64,000 nucleotides of DNA from Taxawa tesnikishii (nom. ined.) (GCA_030247885.1 JAPDRO010000001.1:186001-250000), one strand, 5' to 3'; shown: positions 1 through 13,056, numbered from the stretch's first letter. Numbers and translations are program-made. Notes: generated by a model not told the origin, from the sequence alone.

Positions 1-2842
1 GAGATATCTAGTTCTTCGAGAACGTCGTTCTCCGCAAACATACGCTCTAGAGCATGACTGGTTTCGTCGCTTGCATCACATGGCAAAGATGCCCGGGAAA
101 TGTCCAGGTATTGTATGCTCTTGTTCGCGCGCAATGCGTTGATAAGATGCCGATAGACGTTTTCGTCACGGTACTCGAGCGCACGAAGACTCAAATGCGT
201 TGGCGTGCAACTAGATGCTATTGCACTGACCAGCTGATCGTGGTCTTTTGCCACGTTGTTATGGCTCACGTTGAGATGCAGGTTGCGTGCAGGTCCGTTG
301 CTGCGGGTCATGGCGCGCATCAAGGTCGCGATCTCACCGCCGGAAAGGAAGGCATAATCCAGAGCAAGCTCGTGGAGCGTGTCCGATTGAGGACTTCGCA
401 AGTAGGTTGCAAGAGCTTCAACCGTCTTCTCGTTGATCGCAGTCCCACTCAATCTGAGCTCTTCCAGCCTCCAAGCCAACAACGTATCTGCAGAAAGGAT
501 GGTTTCCGGTCCAGAGGTCCTGGATACGTTGGAGAGATTAAGCTTGCGGATGAACCCGAATACACTGATCTGACTATCGAAAACTGCAGGGCTCAATCTG
601 GCGAGGTTGCCGGATATATCTAGGGCTTCGAGTGTGTTGTCTTGTGCACGTAACGCATCCATAACAAGGCCCAAGGTACGATCGGTGAGTCCACACTTGC
701 TCAGTTCAAGAGCGCGGAAGTGGCAGGCTTTATCGACAGCAGATCCGACGAGGTAGTCCAGATCAGTTTCGCTAAGAATGATACCATTGAGCGCAATCCA
801 GTCCACGTTTGTAGTTTGGTATTTGCAAAGTGGAAACAAGGCTTCGACGATACCGCAACCGATGTCTTTGCTCTTCGGCAAGCCTTCATCGTTGTACTCT
901 GGTTGCTTGGCGGTGACGCTGTTAGAAAAGTCCATCCTCCTCAGCTTCTTGCTAGTGGCCGCCAGAGCGCGAACTTCCTGGACCAGGAGGCATGAGCGAC
1001 CCAGCTCGTCTGCAGAGAGCCGGATAGGGGTTCCTCGCTTGGTCTTTGTGCAGACATGCTCGTCTCCGTAATGGTCATGAACACCATTCAAGGGATCAAG
1101 TTTGATGTTCGCGAACGACATCGAACCGAATGACTCGTTGTAACGGAGCGCTCTCATGATTGCGAGCAATTCGAGAATGCTGTACGACCGTCGCCGAGGA
1201 TCCGCTACAGGAAGGAGTTCGAAGCGAGGCGCATCCTCGCATTGGTAATTGATAGTATACCGGATATTCGCCGGACTAACTTCGTATGCAATGCAGTAAG
1301 CGGTAAGTGTTCGATCCAGGCAGCAGTGCTCTTCAGCATCGGAATCCACTGGGGTGGAAGCTGCTCCTCAAGTTCATGTGGCACCATGAACTTGAAGATT
1401 CGAGTACCGTACTCCGGCCGTAAGATGTTTTCTACTGTGTGAAGTCGTGTGGCGATTTCAGGAGCGGAAAGTGATGCTAAAGAAAGGGTCTTCGATCGCT
1501 GTAAGGGCTGTCTGCATGCTGTTAGATCACGGTTCATGTTCGAAACCGTAGCACCTACCGGAATGTGAGCTCGAAGGCATCGTCTGACTTGCTCAGCTTA
1601 ATTCCAGTCAGTGTTAGAATGCCGTATGCTCCTTGGGAAGCGCTGGAGATCAAAGACGGAGTGGAGGTCCGACTGTTTGCTTTGACGAGAGGAATGAGAT
1701 GCACTTTGTGAATACCAATGGCTAAGAAGCACACGGTGGAAGCAATCTTAGACAAGTCATCCGTCGATGAGCGTCCTCCGTATTTCGTCGATTGCCGCTG
1801 CACAACTTTGTAGATGGCAAAGTTCTCCGGGTCATAGTCGTTCTCGCGCTCAACAACACGGGCGACGTATCTTGAACTGTGCGGGGATATCGGCAGAGGG
1901 TCGCGGAGTCTGGCTTCGTTTGCGGCAGACCGTATCGCATGCAGCCAAAAGTCTCGATCGTCCGGATCAGCCAGTTGTACAGTCATGGCTGATGCCTGGT
2001 TGCTCTCCTCGTCCAGGTAACAGACTTCAATGGCGAAATAGGGCTTCCCGTCGTCGAGCGCATGTGCTGCGACCACTTGCCTCAGCGGCACTCGCCCGTC
2101 TTTATCACCGGACGAGTCGGAATGGAGGGATTGCAGGTCTTGTGCAGAGCCGGATGAGTGTGAAGAAGTATGACGGATGGTGGGACTTCTACCAAACGCT
2201 GGTAATATCCTAGGCCGTATGTAAGTCTTTCTCGCACTGCCAACAGCAACAGGATGACATTGACTGACCCACTGAAGGTTTCAGCGGCTTTCCCTTGGCT
2301 CTTGCAGCGAACAATATGTGTTTCGGTCAGAACCAGGTATTCCTTCTTCTTTCGAAACATGCCGCTGCTGGTTTGCACTTCGCCGTGGCGCAGTACCGCT
2401 TTGGGGTTTCCGCTGACCCCTTCATAATCTCCCCAGTTGACCGAAAGCGACTTGCTTGAAGTGGCCGTGAGAGGTGCGTCGTCGCCTGGCAAGGAGCGCA
2501 TAGATCTGAGCGAACCAAAGACGGAGGAAGCACGATTGACACTGCCGCGCATACTGATCGAAGGACGACGCCTGGGGAGGCAGATGTAGATGTCGCGGAG
2601 GTCGGTGTGGGTGTCAGGGCGTCATCGGAGAGGACGTCAGGGTATTGGATGTTGGTAAAGATGGAGGGAGCCTTCTTCTTTCGCAAGGTTCGGGAAGTCG
2701 GACTGGCAGATTCCTCTTTGACGGGGTTGATTTGGGTGAGGGCGGAAAGCGCAAACAAGCTCTTCCGCCTGCTGTGAGGAGCTCCGTCACGGTTGCTGCT
2801 GCTGCCGCTGCTGCTATACCTGGGCATCGCTAGTGGCGCCAT
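1..2842 (-). CDS. PH-domain, leucine-rich-repeat protein (3' end beyond window)
   Basis: The N-terminus (from ATG 2842) is Ser/Thr-rich and disordered. A PH-like domain follows at about 2460-1650, containing WGDYEGVSG, FRKKKEYLVLTETHIVR and, after an intron near 2275-2210, VPLRQVVAAHALDDGK. A second intron lies near 1545-1510 (donor GTAGGT after FELTFR). From about 1530 to the left edge the protein is built of irregular leucine-rich repeats such as LEALDISGNLA, LEELRLSGTAI and IQYLDISRASLP. The C-terminus lies outside the window. Frame changes near 2580 and near 1297 lack splice signals and each fits one missing base, so they may be sequence errors. Fungal proteins with PH then LRR are probably membrane-associated scaffolds, but I know no defined role. 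It is divergent from the Pet127 gene. Confidence 0.75.
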
Positions 2843-3680
2843 TGCGGCGAAGGGAAAGATGTTCGTTGACTGTAATGCTACAGAGAAGTGATGGTGCGTA
2901 CTGCGGGAAAGCGGTCAAACAGCTGAGCAGACAGACAAGTGGATGGCATGACTGCGCGACATTCGAGGTGCCGCGGAGTGACGGCCGGATTGACGGCCAG
3001 AGTGCGGGCGGTAGAAGGAGAAGGACAGGAGGGGAGCGGGCAGAGAGGGTGGGGAGACTGGAGACACTCTCCAAGGTCAACGCATAGCAGCAAGGTCGCT
3101 CGTTACGACAGCCGCAGTGGTGAGTGATGTTTTGGACGATTCGATACTCAACGGCAAGTAGAGCACGCGGGCATGGCAAGTATCATGGGCGCGATAACGT
3201 TGTTCGTCGTTTTCCAACGTTCCGCATGTCGTATGCGCGCGGCGCGGCGCTTGAACCGGCCACCGAGTCCGAGCCCAAACCCAAACCTGTTCGGCGGCCA
3301 CTCACGTCCACTCAGACGCCCACTTACTGCACGGGAGAGTGAACTGATTGTGGCCAATGCATTCCGACTTTGCGTCACTCTGCCTCAGACCGGCTTGTCG
3401 ATCCGGAACGCGCCAGCGTCCCAATTAACTCGACTGCTTCGGAAGACGAGTCAGAAGACGAGTCAGGAACGGTGCAAAACGCTTGGTGCATGTGTCACTT
3501 CCGTACTGCTACAGAGCGCTAGAGTACATACAGTACGCGAGTAGGAGAGACACATGCATACTAGTATACCACACCATCAACCACAGCACCCTCGCCTGAC
3601 CACACCCTCGCTATCCTTCCGTCTCCTCCGTCTCCTTTTCTTTCTTTCGCAATCTCTGCCGCTGGCTTCTCCGTCTTCTC
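2843..3680. promoter_or_regulatory. divergent intergenic region, LRR gene / Pet127 gene
   Basis: This stretch of 838 bases separates two divergent start codons and holds the promoters of both genes. Several open frames cross it on both strands but none resembles a protein. A pyrimidine-rich run (about 3600-3660) sits just upstream of the Pet127 start. I see no clear TATA box. Confidence 0.5.
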
Positions 3681-6600
3681 ATGCGCCATTGGGCCGCCTC
3701 GCGCTCCGCTACTGCATCCGAGCCATACATTTGCCTGCCATGCCAGCAACGCCTTCTGCGCGCCCGACATATTCAGTCCCGATTTCATACTTCCCAGAGC
3801 CTCGCGCACGGCCGCCGATCTGCCTCCGATCCACGCCAGCCAGCATCCCGGTCACGGTTCTCAACACGAGATGGACGGGATATCTATGGCCAGAAGTGGC
3901 CGAGGGCTGCAGTTGATTTACCCCGTGCCGCATTGGTAACATCCAGATACGACATCTCAGTGCCGGGACTACCACAAGGCTGAGACGCGACGGGGAAGAA
4001 GCGACCAAAGAAGGCATGGCTGCCAAAGCTAAACCTGACGAACATAACGCTGTTAAAGACGAAGGAGGACAAGCGGCCAGCGGTGCTGAGAATTCGACGC
4101 GGACAGGCTCCACAGCATCGTCAAATGCGCAATCAGAGTTGTCACTGGCCAGCTTTTTCCAGCAATTGAAAGGTCGTGCAGAAACGTCCAAAGTTGTTCC
4201 CTCCAAAGCGCGTACCAAGGGAGCAGCTCGTCAGAACACCAACACATCTTCGTCATCTTCCCCAGAAGCGGGAAAGGACGAAGAGAGGGAGACATCCAGC
4301 CCCATGGCTGAGGAAAAAACCGGCAAGGAAGAAAGCTTTCAGGTCCGCTATCAAATTAGCGGAATGAACAACGACCTGCATAGAGTCGTGCGCGAAGCTA
4401 TATCGAAGGCAACTCCTCGTTCTCCAGCGCAAGAAGAGCAAGAGATGTCTTCAGACGAGCAGGAACGCAAAGCGCTTGCGGAGCTGGCACCGGTGAACAG
4501 CACGGCACCGGTTCCGCTAGAGGGAATCATCAGAATCGTTAGTACGCATGCTACTCCGGCTGATAAGAGGGCGGAACACAGCTTGCGGCAGCGCATCAAA
4601 GAATTAAGAAAACGATCCAAATTCAAAGGCGCCGACAAATCCGCAATAACATCGACAGGACATGTTTCTCCAAAGGTTTCAACTCCAAAACATGTTTCCC
4701 CAGAGGTTTCAACTCCATCTGCGGAAGGGCAGACTCAGAGTTCTGGCAACATTGCGGGTCTCTCTTTGAGAGCAGCACTGACGGGCTCGACGCCTGCAGG
4801 AGTTCAGAGTATATCCGCTTCGGAGTTGGAAATGACTCCGTTAGCGATCGAGCAACCTCCTGTTCCCACGCTGTCCCATGGCCTTGAAAGAGTCCTCTTC
4901 AATCCTAGCGTTTACCAGCTGCAGGATCCCCACTCTCGAGTTTACAATTTTGATCCTTATTTACAAGATATCATGCCTGTGACGGAATTTGACTTTAATC
5001 TGTTGAAGGAATACAAGACTTCGTCACAAGATCGTACACTTGCCGGGATTGCGCAGGAACACGGTTTGAAGTACGTAGGCTCGACCTCGAGCATGACCGG
5101 CACTCTAGGACACTTCCATTATCTGCTGTCGAACTGGAGAGAATTAAATACAGACATGTTGTCGCAAGGATTCCCAGAGAAACTGAAAAGCTTCACGGAA
5201 ATAAACAGAGCGCCCAATGCCATTTTCCTCAGGTGGAAGAACGGCACCTATGCCATTGACGCTGACAAAGAGTACGACAGTGGCAACGTAATGATGCTCC
5301 TTGGCAAATCGATGGAAAAGCTTCTGACAATGTCTCCATCGGACTTTGAGAGGTACAGGAAAGGCGATTCTCGTGGGATTACGGAAGAACAGCGCAACGA
5401 GCCAGAATCCTTCCACTATACCACCTACGGAGATTTTCTGATGCGCTCCCAACTGGACGCGTACGATCCCCGATTACCCGGTACTGGCATGTTTGACTTG
5501 AAAACCCGCGCCGTAATCTCTGTTCGCATGCAGTCAAGGGATTTCGAGGACATGTCCGGTTATCAGATTCACCATCAGCATGGTCGGTTCGAGAGCTACG
5601 AGAGGGAATACTACGATATGATGCGCAGCACAATGCTGAAGTATTCTCTGCAAGCGCGAATGGGGCGTATGGATGGAATCTTTGTCGCCTACCACAACAT
5701 CAAGCGCATCTTCGGATTTCAGTATCTGAACATGAGCGAATTCGACAAAGCGCTCCATGGCCAGTACGAAAGGTACCTGGGCGATCAAGAATTCCTCGTC
5801 AGCATAGACTTGTTGAACAAGGCTTTGAACAAGGCTACGGAGCGCTTTCCCGAACAGGTATGCTAGACAACTCACTTGCCTCTTTTGAAATAAGACTGAC
5901 ATCCTCTAGTCTATCCGCTTCCACTTCGAGACCCGACCTGCAGCTTCGACGACATTCATGTACATCTTTGCCGAACCCGTGACCGAAGAAGAAATCGATA
6001 CGATACAGAGTTCCCAAAAGGCCAGGATCGCACAATTTGAAAGAGACATGATGGGCGTTGATAGGGAAGCCGCGTCAGAGACGCCCGAACCTCCCACGTC
6101 AACACAGCCAGTATCGCCGGATGCCTCAGAAGAGGCGCAGACATCGGAGACGACAGCCGACCCGAACACCTTGGGCGAAGTCGTCTCCGACCAACAGGTC
6201 TGGGACTCCACCAGCGCGCAAATCTCACGCGTTCTGGAGACAGACGAGATGCAGTCGGAGAACAAGGAACCAGCAGACGAAGGGTCTGAAGTTACCGCCG
6301 AGGGAAGCAGTTCGGCGGAGGACAGCGAGTCGCAACCGCCTCTCCCAGCAGAACAAGAGACCGCCGTGGCCTCATCCAACACCTCCGAAACTAATGCTAC
6401 CCCGTCGACGAACACAGAAGACGCCGCATCCACGGCATCCGACCCCGCATCAACGGAAGACCTCTCCACAACCGACTCCTCGGCCGACTCCTCCTTCCTC
6501 GCCCAAATAACACGGGCAGACGAGCTCCAGAAGAACCTCCGCCCGCTCCTGGCCATGACGCTGACCGTGCGCTCCCGCGTCAACGGCAGCTACGTCGAGC

Positions 6601-7017
6601 GCCCCACATTCCTAAAGGCGACCGACAAATGGCGGGTCGAGTACGTACTCAGGGAGATCACGCCGCCGCAGCGCGCGTGGGCGCTCTACGAGGCCACAAA
6701 AGCCCGGCGCAGGAAGCAGATGACGAAGATCATGGGCTCGATCGAAGGGGATGAGGCGAGTGAGGACAGCGTGCCGGCCAAGCCCAGCTACAGGGATGGG
6801 TTTGTGGAGAGGTTGAGGGTGTTGGCGGCTAAGGGGAGGGAGTGGAGGAGTAGAGTTGACGAGGAGGAGAGGGGAGGGAGAAGGTTGTTTTGGGGCAGCC
6901 GGTCATGCACGCCAGAGAGAGGAGGGTGGGGGAGGTGAGAGAAGGGGAGGGGGAGGAAGAGGAGGAGGTGAGGGTTGAGGGGGTGGATGATTATTTGAGG
7001 TGGTTGTGGAAGAGGTG
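3681..7017 (+). CDS. PET127: Pet127-family mitochondrial RNA-processing protein
   Basis: Pet127 proteins are mitochondrial membrane-associated factors for 5' processing and turnover of mitochondrial RNAs. The conserved core is at 4890-5857, with HGLERVLFNPSVYQLQDP, LLKEYKTSSQD, YVGSTSSMTGTLGHFHYLLS and LDAYDPRLPGTGMFDLKTRA. The first stretch (ATG 3681) is Arg/Ser-rich with YICLPCQQRLLRAR and FHTSQSL, a typical mitochondrial presequence, but it joins the main frame (4016 onward) only through a one-base frame change or unrecognised intron near 3900-3985. One clear intron is 5858-5909 (FPEQ|SIRFHFETRP). The literal frame stops at 6938. A one-base shift near 6875 opens a more plausible tail, with VVLGQPVMHARERR and an acidic run, ending at 7017. 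A Thr/Ser/Glu-rich linker (6060-6500) interrupts the family domain. Confidence 0.88.
4661..4720 (+). repeat. tandem 30-nt repeat inside Pet127 gene
   Basis: Two adjacent 30-base units encode GHVSPKVSTP followed by KHVSPEVSTP in the disordered N-terminal part of the Pet127 protein. The units differ at a few bases. Confidence 0.8.
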
Positions 7018-7623
7018 ATGGGGTGAGTGGTATGAGGTTCTGTTAAGATCTAGTCAGGATCCGGGAGGTGTACCATAAATGAGGTGTACCATAGTGGTTA
7101 TGTCCTGTGTACCTATAGCCGGCTGCTGCCGCACGCTTTTGTGGGCGAATGAATTGAGGAGTGTGGCAATCTATATCCTGGGGAAACGTGTTGGTATGCT
7201 ATACCTTCCTACAGATGGTTGAAAGCGAACGGGCTCTCCGGTGAAGCTCTAGTCAGCCCATAATAAAGGCTCAGAAGAAGCCGAAGTGCGAGCTCGAGTG
7301 AAGCGTACTGATGCATGTTGGCTTGCAGCCGGATGCTTTGAGGGGCGGGGTCGTGAAGGGGCCCGCATTGACAGCATCCGTAGGCGTTCTCATTAGTACC
7401 ACAAACTTGTGATCTATCCCGTAGTCGTGCACAATCGTACAGAGAGAGAGGGGAGGGAGAAAAGGAAGCATCGAAAACAAACCACTACGACCCAAGACAC
7501 TGGCTGGCCAGCTGAGTTGGTGAGAACAGTCCGTACAGTTGAAGAAATGCAAGCAAGAAGGGAACACAGCCATGCTCCTCAAGCAATAAATAACCATCAT
7601 TAGTATCGTCCGCAACAAAAGGT
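7018..7623. other. convergent intergenic region
   Basis: This is 3' flank shared by the Pet127 gene (+) and the small disordered-protein gene (-). It contains a short direct repeat, GAGGTGTACCATA, near 7067-7095. I see no coding region here. Confidence 0.5.
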
Positions 7624-8207
7624 CTACTTCGCCCACTCCGGGTTCACAGGCGCACCCCTCTGGCCCAAAATCCCACCCACATCGACATTCTTTTCCCTCT
7701 CCTCCTTGATCGCCTCCCTCGCCGGCGCCTGCTCCGCCTTCTTCCGTTCCAGATCGCTCGTGAAGCTCTCCTCGGACCCCGTCGCACCTGGCTTCTCGTC
7801 GACGGCCTCGGCCACGCGCCCCTCGCCAGGCATGGCCATCTGCTGCGCGTCGAGCTCCTTGTGCCGGCCTACATCTTCGTGCGTCAATCCCTTTGCTTCC
7901 TCGCCCTCGGGGGCTCCGCGCACGCCTCGGGCTACCGCTGTCGGGACGGCTTGGTCTTGGCTGCTTTGCTCTTGTGGTACTCGCGTGTCGCTGTATGTTT
8001 TCCTCTCGTCAGTTTCACGGTCAATGAGTGGATGTTGTAGAGAGTGGCTTGGGAGAGCTCCTTCACTCACGTCTTTGCGGTGTTGGTGTGAGCATTGACG
8101 TCCGTCTTTGCCTGCTCGGCGGGTTCCTTTGTTGCTGGGTTTCCTGGGGTCTCGTAGGCCTGGTTGAGGGTTGGCTGGGCGGGGCCCTTGGGGTCGAGGT
8201 CGGACAT
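7624..8207 (-). CDS. small disordered protein of unknown function
   Basis: Two exons, complement of 8071-8207 and 7624-7990, joined by an intron with donor GTGAGT and acceptor ATACAG, give a protein of about 167 residues. It starts MSDLDPKGPAQPTLNQAYET and ends VGGILGQRGAPVNPEWAK. It is rich in Glu, Lys, Ala and Gln, with no membrane segment or signal peptide. The middle (LTHEDVGRHKELDAQQMAMP) resembles a motif in short uncharacterised proteins of filamentous ascomycetes, but I cannot assign a function. It is divergent from the NAD(P)H-hydrate dehydratase gene over 429 bases. Confidence 0.7.
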
Positions 8208-8636
8208 CTTGGGGGTGTTTTTCTTTTTTTTTTTGGCGTTCAACTGGGAGTCCTAAAGGTTGTACAATTGTGCGGTATGGATCTTTTCAGAGACGGCAGA
8301 TTGATGCTCGCGTATCTTGGAGTACCTTGTGTACTTTGTGTATCTTCGTATATCTCCGTATCTTCGTTTGGTTGTTGATTTTGCTGCCCGCACCCGCACC
8401 CTGTACCATGACGCGCGTGGTCCCTCTCCTCTTCCCCCACACTGCGTCATGCCTCATCATCACAGCGGCAGAGATGGGAGGAGCGATGCATGGATCCACG
8501 TTGTTTTCAAGGACATAACAAACCCTGCAGCAGCCTACATCTCATGCATCAATCTCTCCTCCCTCCAATTCCTCCTCAATCAGCTCCAATCGAGATACCC
8601 GCAACACCAAACTTCATAGCAACAACACGTTCATCA
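8208..8636. promoter_or_regulatory. divergent promoter, small protein / NAD(P)H-hydrate dehydratase
   Basis: This 429-base region lies between divergent start codons. It has a T-rich run at 8220-8240, in front of the minus-strand gene, and a TAC/TAT-rich stretch near 8315-8375. No coding potential is evident. Confidence 0.5.
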
Positions 8637-9843
8637 TGGCGTCCCGTAAAGAGCTCCTGGGCAAGGTCTACAAGATGATCCCCCCATGTTGGAGAGCTTC
8701 CACAAAGGTGAGAAGCATTGGCACTGTCGCATGAGCCCACCGGATGAAAACAGTTCTATCGCTTTACCTATTGACCATTACCATGTCAATAACACACTGT
8801 TTTTCAAACACTGAAAAGACGCGCTTTCCCCGGCATCTGTATTCATCATCTTAGCAGCAACATCTGCTGACCGTCTCTAGGAATGCTGGGTCGCGTTGCC
8901 GTCATCGGTGGTAGCGAGGACTACACCGGTGCACCCTACTTCTCCGCTATGGCTTCTGCCAAGCTGGGTGCTGACATGGTACGTCGAGCCCTCCAGGATC
9001 CCGTCAGCTTCTGGCAAGTACTGACCATGTTCGATTGCAGTCCCACGTTATCTGCGAGCCAGGCGCAGGCGCCGTCATCAAGACCTACTCGCCCAACCTC
9101 ATGGTGCACCCATACATGCGTCAGCAGAAGAACCTCAAGGAGAACGAGACCATCGACTCTGTGTCCGAGGAAGTCGTCGCCATGCTCTCTCGACTTCACG
9201 TCATTGTCATCGGTCCTGGTCTCGGACGCGATCCATGCATGCAGGAGACTTGTGCTCGCGTCATCACCGAAGCCCGCAAGCAGAACATTCCGTTCGTTCT
9301 GGATGCCGATGGTCTTTACCTGGCCCAGACTCGTCCAGAGCTCGTTCAGGACTGCACGGAATGTATCCTCACCCCCAACGTTGTCGAGTTTGGCCGCTTG
9401 GCGAAGTCAAAGGGCATCGACGTCAAGAACGAAGACCCCACAAAACTCTGCGAGAAGCTGGCGACTGCCTTCGGTGGTGTCACCATCATCCAGAAGGGCG
9501 CCAAGGACTACATCTCCAACGGAAAGCACACGCTGGTGTCCGAGGGAGAGGGTGGCCTGAAGCGATCTGGCGGACAGGGTGACACTCTCACCGGTTCCCT
9601 CGCGACCCTTCTCGCATACAGGAAGGCATACCTTGACCGGATATGGAACCACGCCAACGACATGAGTCCCTCGGAGCTTTTGGCTCTGGTTGCTTACGGC
9701 GGTAGCACCATCACCAGGAGTGCTCGCGCCTGGCATTCAAGGACAAGGGCAGAGCTCTTCAGGCAGCCGATCTGACCGAGCACGTGCACACCGCGTTCAT
9801 GAACACGATCGGTGACCCAGGTACTGAGGAGGCTAAGCTCTAA
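8637..9843 (+). CDS. ATP-dependent (S)-NAD(P)H-hydrate dehydratase
   Basis: This enzyme repairs hydrated NADH and NADPH at the expense of ATP (CARKD/YjeF C-terminal family). Introns are 8708-8880 and 8979-9040. Family motifs are [69 protein letters not shown] and [12 protein letters not shown], the last containing the catalytic Asp region. Two frame changes occur at conserved places. A C6 run at 8680-8685 separates KMIPP from MLESFHKG. Near 9717 the conserved tail ([20 protein letters not shown]) moves to another frame that ends at 9843. Both fit one missing base, and the protein is otherwise fully conserved. Confidence 0.93.
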
Positions 9844-11454
9844 GTGCGTTCGATGAGTTACGAAGTGTAATGAAAATGGTGTATCATAGAGCATAGCGCA
9901 ATTTAGTCGGGCGGGGGCTATTTTGCTTCCGTCTCACGCATCTCCTGCCGTGTTTCTGCCGTTTGTGTTGTGTCTCGGGCGGGGCCACGTGGGAGGGCGG
10001 CTGCCCATCCGGTGGCTTGGACCACTGCGCTCCGCTGCGCTCCGCTGCGCTGAAAGACGTCCTCCAGCATTTCCGTCGGCGATCGAACATAAGTTCATGC
10101 CAGTGGATGCGTGCGACAATCGACAATGCAGTGACATGCAGGTAACACATGGAGCGGGCAAACGATTGGTGCGCATTGGATCGTCGTGCACGAGCAACAA
10201 TGCAAGCTATGCAAGCTACACAAGCGCAGGCGAACAAGGCAAACATCAGGTACTAGAGCAGGGCGCCTGAGTGCAGATGATGCAAGGCAGAGGGCCCAAG
10301 CCGCGTTCCAAGGATGGCAGTGTCCGTATCTGGCATTATTGTCCTGCAACTCAGCCGCACCAGCCGCCCGCGACAATCTGAAACGCAACGAGACGCTCGA
10401 CTCTGCCCCAGAGTCGAGGATAATAGCGTAGGGCACAGTGGCTGCGAGGTGCATCAAGCCATCTTCCTTAATTGGTAAAACCCGGGTACGCCTTCGCCGT
10501 GCGCCATCGGTAGCGCTGCCGCAGCACCGAACTGGGTCAAGGCACCAAGCAGACTCCCATACTTTACCGCAGCACCATCGGTACACAGTTCACGTCTCCT
10601 AACGTGTGCCGATCTTACCTACAACCATCAAAAGCATGCAGCTCAGCCCGGGTACTGTACATGTTGGTTGATGGGAATACCAACACAGGGTGGGGGCCAA
10701 TCATGCCACCGGTCCAAGAATAACCAGAGGCACCAATCGTTCGCAAACGTCCTCTCTTCGACGAGACGCCTACTTTTTCCCCGCCGAGCCCGGACTTTGT
10801 TGGATCCATGCACCGGTGTGGCTATCCTCGCCTGCCTATTTGTGCTGCCGCCTACCGGTGAGCCATCACAACGCATGCAGGGGTCCGGGTCCGTTCAGCT
10901 GCATCGTTCTAGAGAGAGAGACGGGTCGAGATGCGGCTCTGCCACAGAGACGCCAGCATTCGTCGCGAGTCGTGCTCGACCGCAGGCAGAGCTTAGTCGC
11001 CACCCTACTTCGAAAGAGACCTTTGTGAGCACTGCCTGAGTCGGAGATGGAAAAGGTCAGGTCGATGCTTCGCCCCGTTGTTGGTCGCTTTCCTTGCTTT
11101 GTTGCACACACGTCACGTTTCACTCTGCTCTCATCTGTCCATCTAGATGATATATCCATCCGCAACTCCTTCGCCGTGTTCCGCTTGTCTGTTTTAGATG
11201 GCACACCCGCACAGTAACGCCTAATTTACACACCCTGGCCGGGCCCTCACAGACACACACGCGCCAAGGGCAACCTCGACCCACTCACCCTTCACTAGGC
11301 TCAACATAACCCCCCCTCTTGCAATTCCACTCCATATCCTTCCATTGCTGTCTTGAACTTGAGTCTGCTGTCTTTGCTCCACAAACCGTTGAGCAAGCCG
11401 TTTTCCTACTTGGCCAGCAGGGTGTACTATCCGCGTCGCGAGACTGGACCTACG
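9844..11454. other. gene-free stretch upstream of C2H2 factor
   Basis: About 1.6 kb without recognisable coding sequence. It holds a CACGTG E-box at 9986-9991, a short GC-rich tandem repeat at 10025-10052 and, near 11200-11350, a CA/CCT-rich stretch that is probably the 5' leader of the next gene. Long 5' regions are common for fungal regulators. Confidence 0.45.
10025..10052. repeat. short tandem repeat, unit CTGCGCTCCG
   Basis: The 10-base unit CTGCGCTCCG occurs 2.8 times in tandem in the intergenic region. Confidence 0.85.
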
Positions 11455-13056
11455 ATGTACCACTGCCGGCCAAACGCTACTGTCAAGGCCTATCCTGACT
11501 CGCCTATCATGCTGGCAAGGCACGACAGCATCGTGTCTGAGGAAGGGGACTATTCCTATCACCCCAAGCCTTATGGAATCCACGGCGAGGGTGCATTTTC
11601 CTACAGCCTTCCACACCCGGGCCCGCTTGCCTTTGCAGAAAGCGACGATGGTACTGTATCGGCATACCCAGGAGGCGTCGCGAACGACCACTACAGCTGG
11701 CCTTCTACCGAGATCCACCCAAGACGGTCCTTTGTCAGTCCGACTCCAAGCGGTGGTTCATGGTCTTCAACCGACAGCACAGGATGGAGCAACGACCGCA
11801 ACTTCGTTGCGTCTTCCCCTGCGATGGGTTTCAGTCCCTCGCCGCTACCGTACCATCAGAGCGTCTATGTAGCATACGCCTGTGGTGGACACTCCAACGA
11901 ACCCTGCTTCGATCCAAGGGAAGCACAGTACTATCCAGACCCTGAGCCAGTGCAATTGAATTACGAGGACGAGATGTCAGTGCACGCGGCGTACGCCATC
12001 ACACACCAACACCCCTTCCAGGTCATGGTCGAATCAGCAGAGGACCTCTCACCACACACGCATGGATACTGCTACGAAGAAACCCTCAACGCGACATCTG
12101 AACACTCCCAGGTCAAACTCGAACAGATTGACCACGGCAACGAACAATTCAGAAACAGCGGCACACCTAAAACCAAGCGACCACGTCGACAATCACGCCA
12201 ATCCCTTTCCAACATCAGCATCATCAGCACCACGCGGACCAACGTCCGGGTCACCAAACGTCTCTCCCCCGCGCCTCCCTAACAACCCAACCAACACCTC
12301 TCACCGCAACACCAAGACGCACGGCCCCAGACGCAGTTCCCAAGTCTCACAGCCCAGCTCCGCCTACCCCTGCCCCCTCGCAATCTACGGCTGCAGCTCC
12401 ACCTTCGGCACAAAGAACGAATGGAAGCGCCACGTCAACACCCAGCACCTCCGCCTCGACCTCTGGCGCTGCGACCTCTGCCCCTCCAAAGACGGCCGGC
12501 CGAACGAATTCAACCGCAAGGACCTCTTCGTGCAGCACTTGCGGCGCATGCACTTCAAACACGCCACCACCACCACCACCACCACCGCCGCTGCCTCATC
12601 CAGCAAAAGTGCAGCGGCGGCGCCGCAACAGCCCGCAGCAAGCAGCACCCCCACCACAAGGCCTCGGAGGGCGAGAAACTGGACCCCTTGCTCGCGACCG
12701 CGGAGGAACGGTGTCGCGTCCCGCTCCGCCGGCCTCCGTCCCGCTCCGCCTGCTTCTTCTGTCCCAGGGAGTTTGTCGGGCAGGGCAGCTGGGACGAGCG
12801 CATGGAGCACGTGGGACGCCATCTCGAGGCCGGGAAGAAGGATCGGAAGGAGAAGGAGGAGGGGGCGGTGGCGGTGGCGGTGGCGGGGCCGGAGGAGTGG
12901 AACGTCGACCGTGGGTTCGAGCAGTGGTTGCTGCGAGAGAGACTGATTGTCGCTGTAGACGGGGAGTGGAGGATTGGGGATGGGAGGAAGGAGATGGGCG
13001 AGGTTGATGGGAGTGAGGAGGATGCGGAGGCGGATGCGGATGCGGAGGAGGCGTGA
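11455..13056 (+). CDS. C2H2 zinc-finger transcription factor
   Basis: The protein starts MYHCRPNATVKAYPDSPIM, followed by about 270 residues of Ser/Pro/Tyr/His-rich sequence and a basic stretch (TKRPRRQSRQS). The finger region lies at 12345-12560: PCPLAIYGC, STFGTKNEWKRHVNTQH, LWRCDLCPS and NEFNRKDLFVQHLRRMH. A further partial finger, ACFFCPREFVGQGSWDERMEHVGRH, is at 12748-12825, and the tail is acidic. This arrangement matches a family of pezizomycete regulators of unknown targets. The three parts lie in different frames. The changes map to two C5 runs (12266-12270, net gain; 12648-12652, net loss) without splice signals. The sequence is strongly conserved-looking on both sides, so I treat it as one gene. 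Confidence 0.78.
12564..12588 (+). repeat. ACC trinucleotide repeat in zinc-finger gene
   Basis: A run of CCA/ACC triplets encodes a poly-Thr (or poly-His in another frame) stretch between the second and third finger-like segments. Confidence 0.8.

Noticed and set aside
54-623. 189-codon plus-strand frame at the left edge
   Set aside because: It overlaps the LRR coding sequence on the other strand, where the repeat pattern is clear.
5906-6583. 225-codon minus-strand frame
   Set aside because: Antisense of the Glu/Ser/Thr-rich linker of the Pet127 gene. Low-complexity sequence often leaves the opposite strand open.
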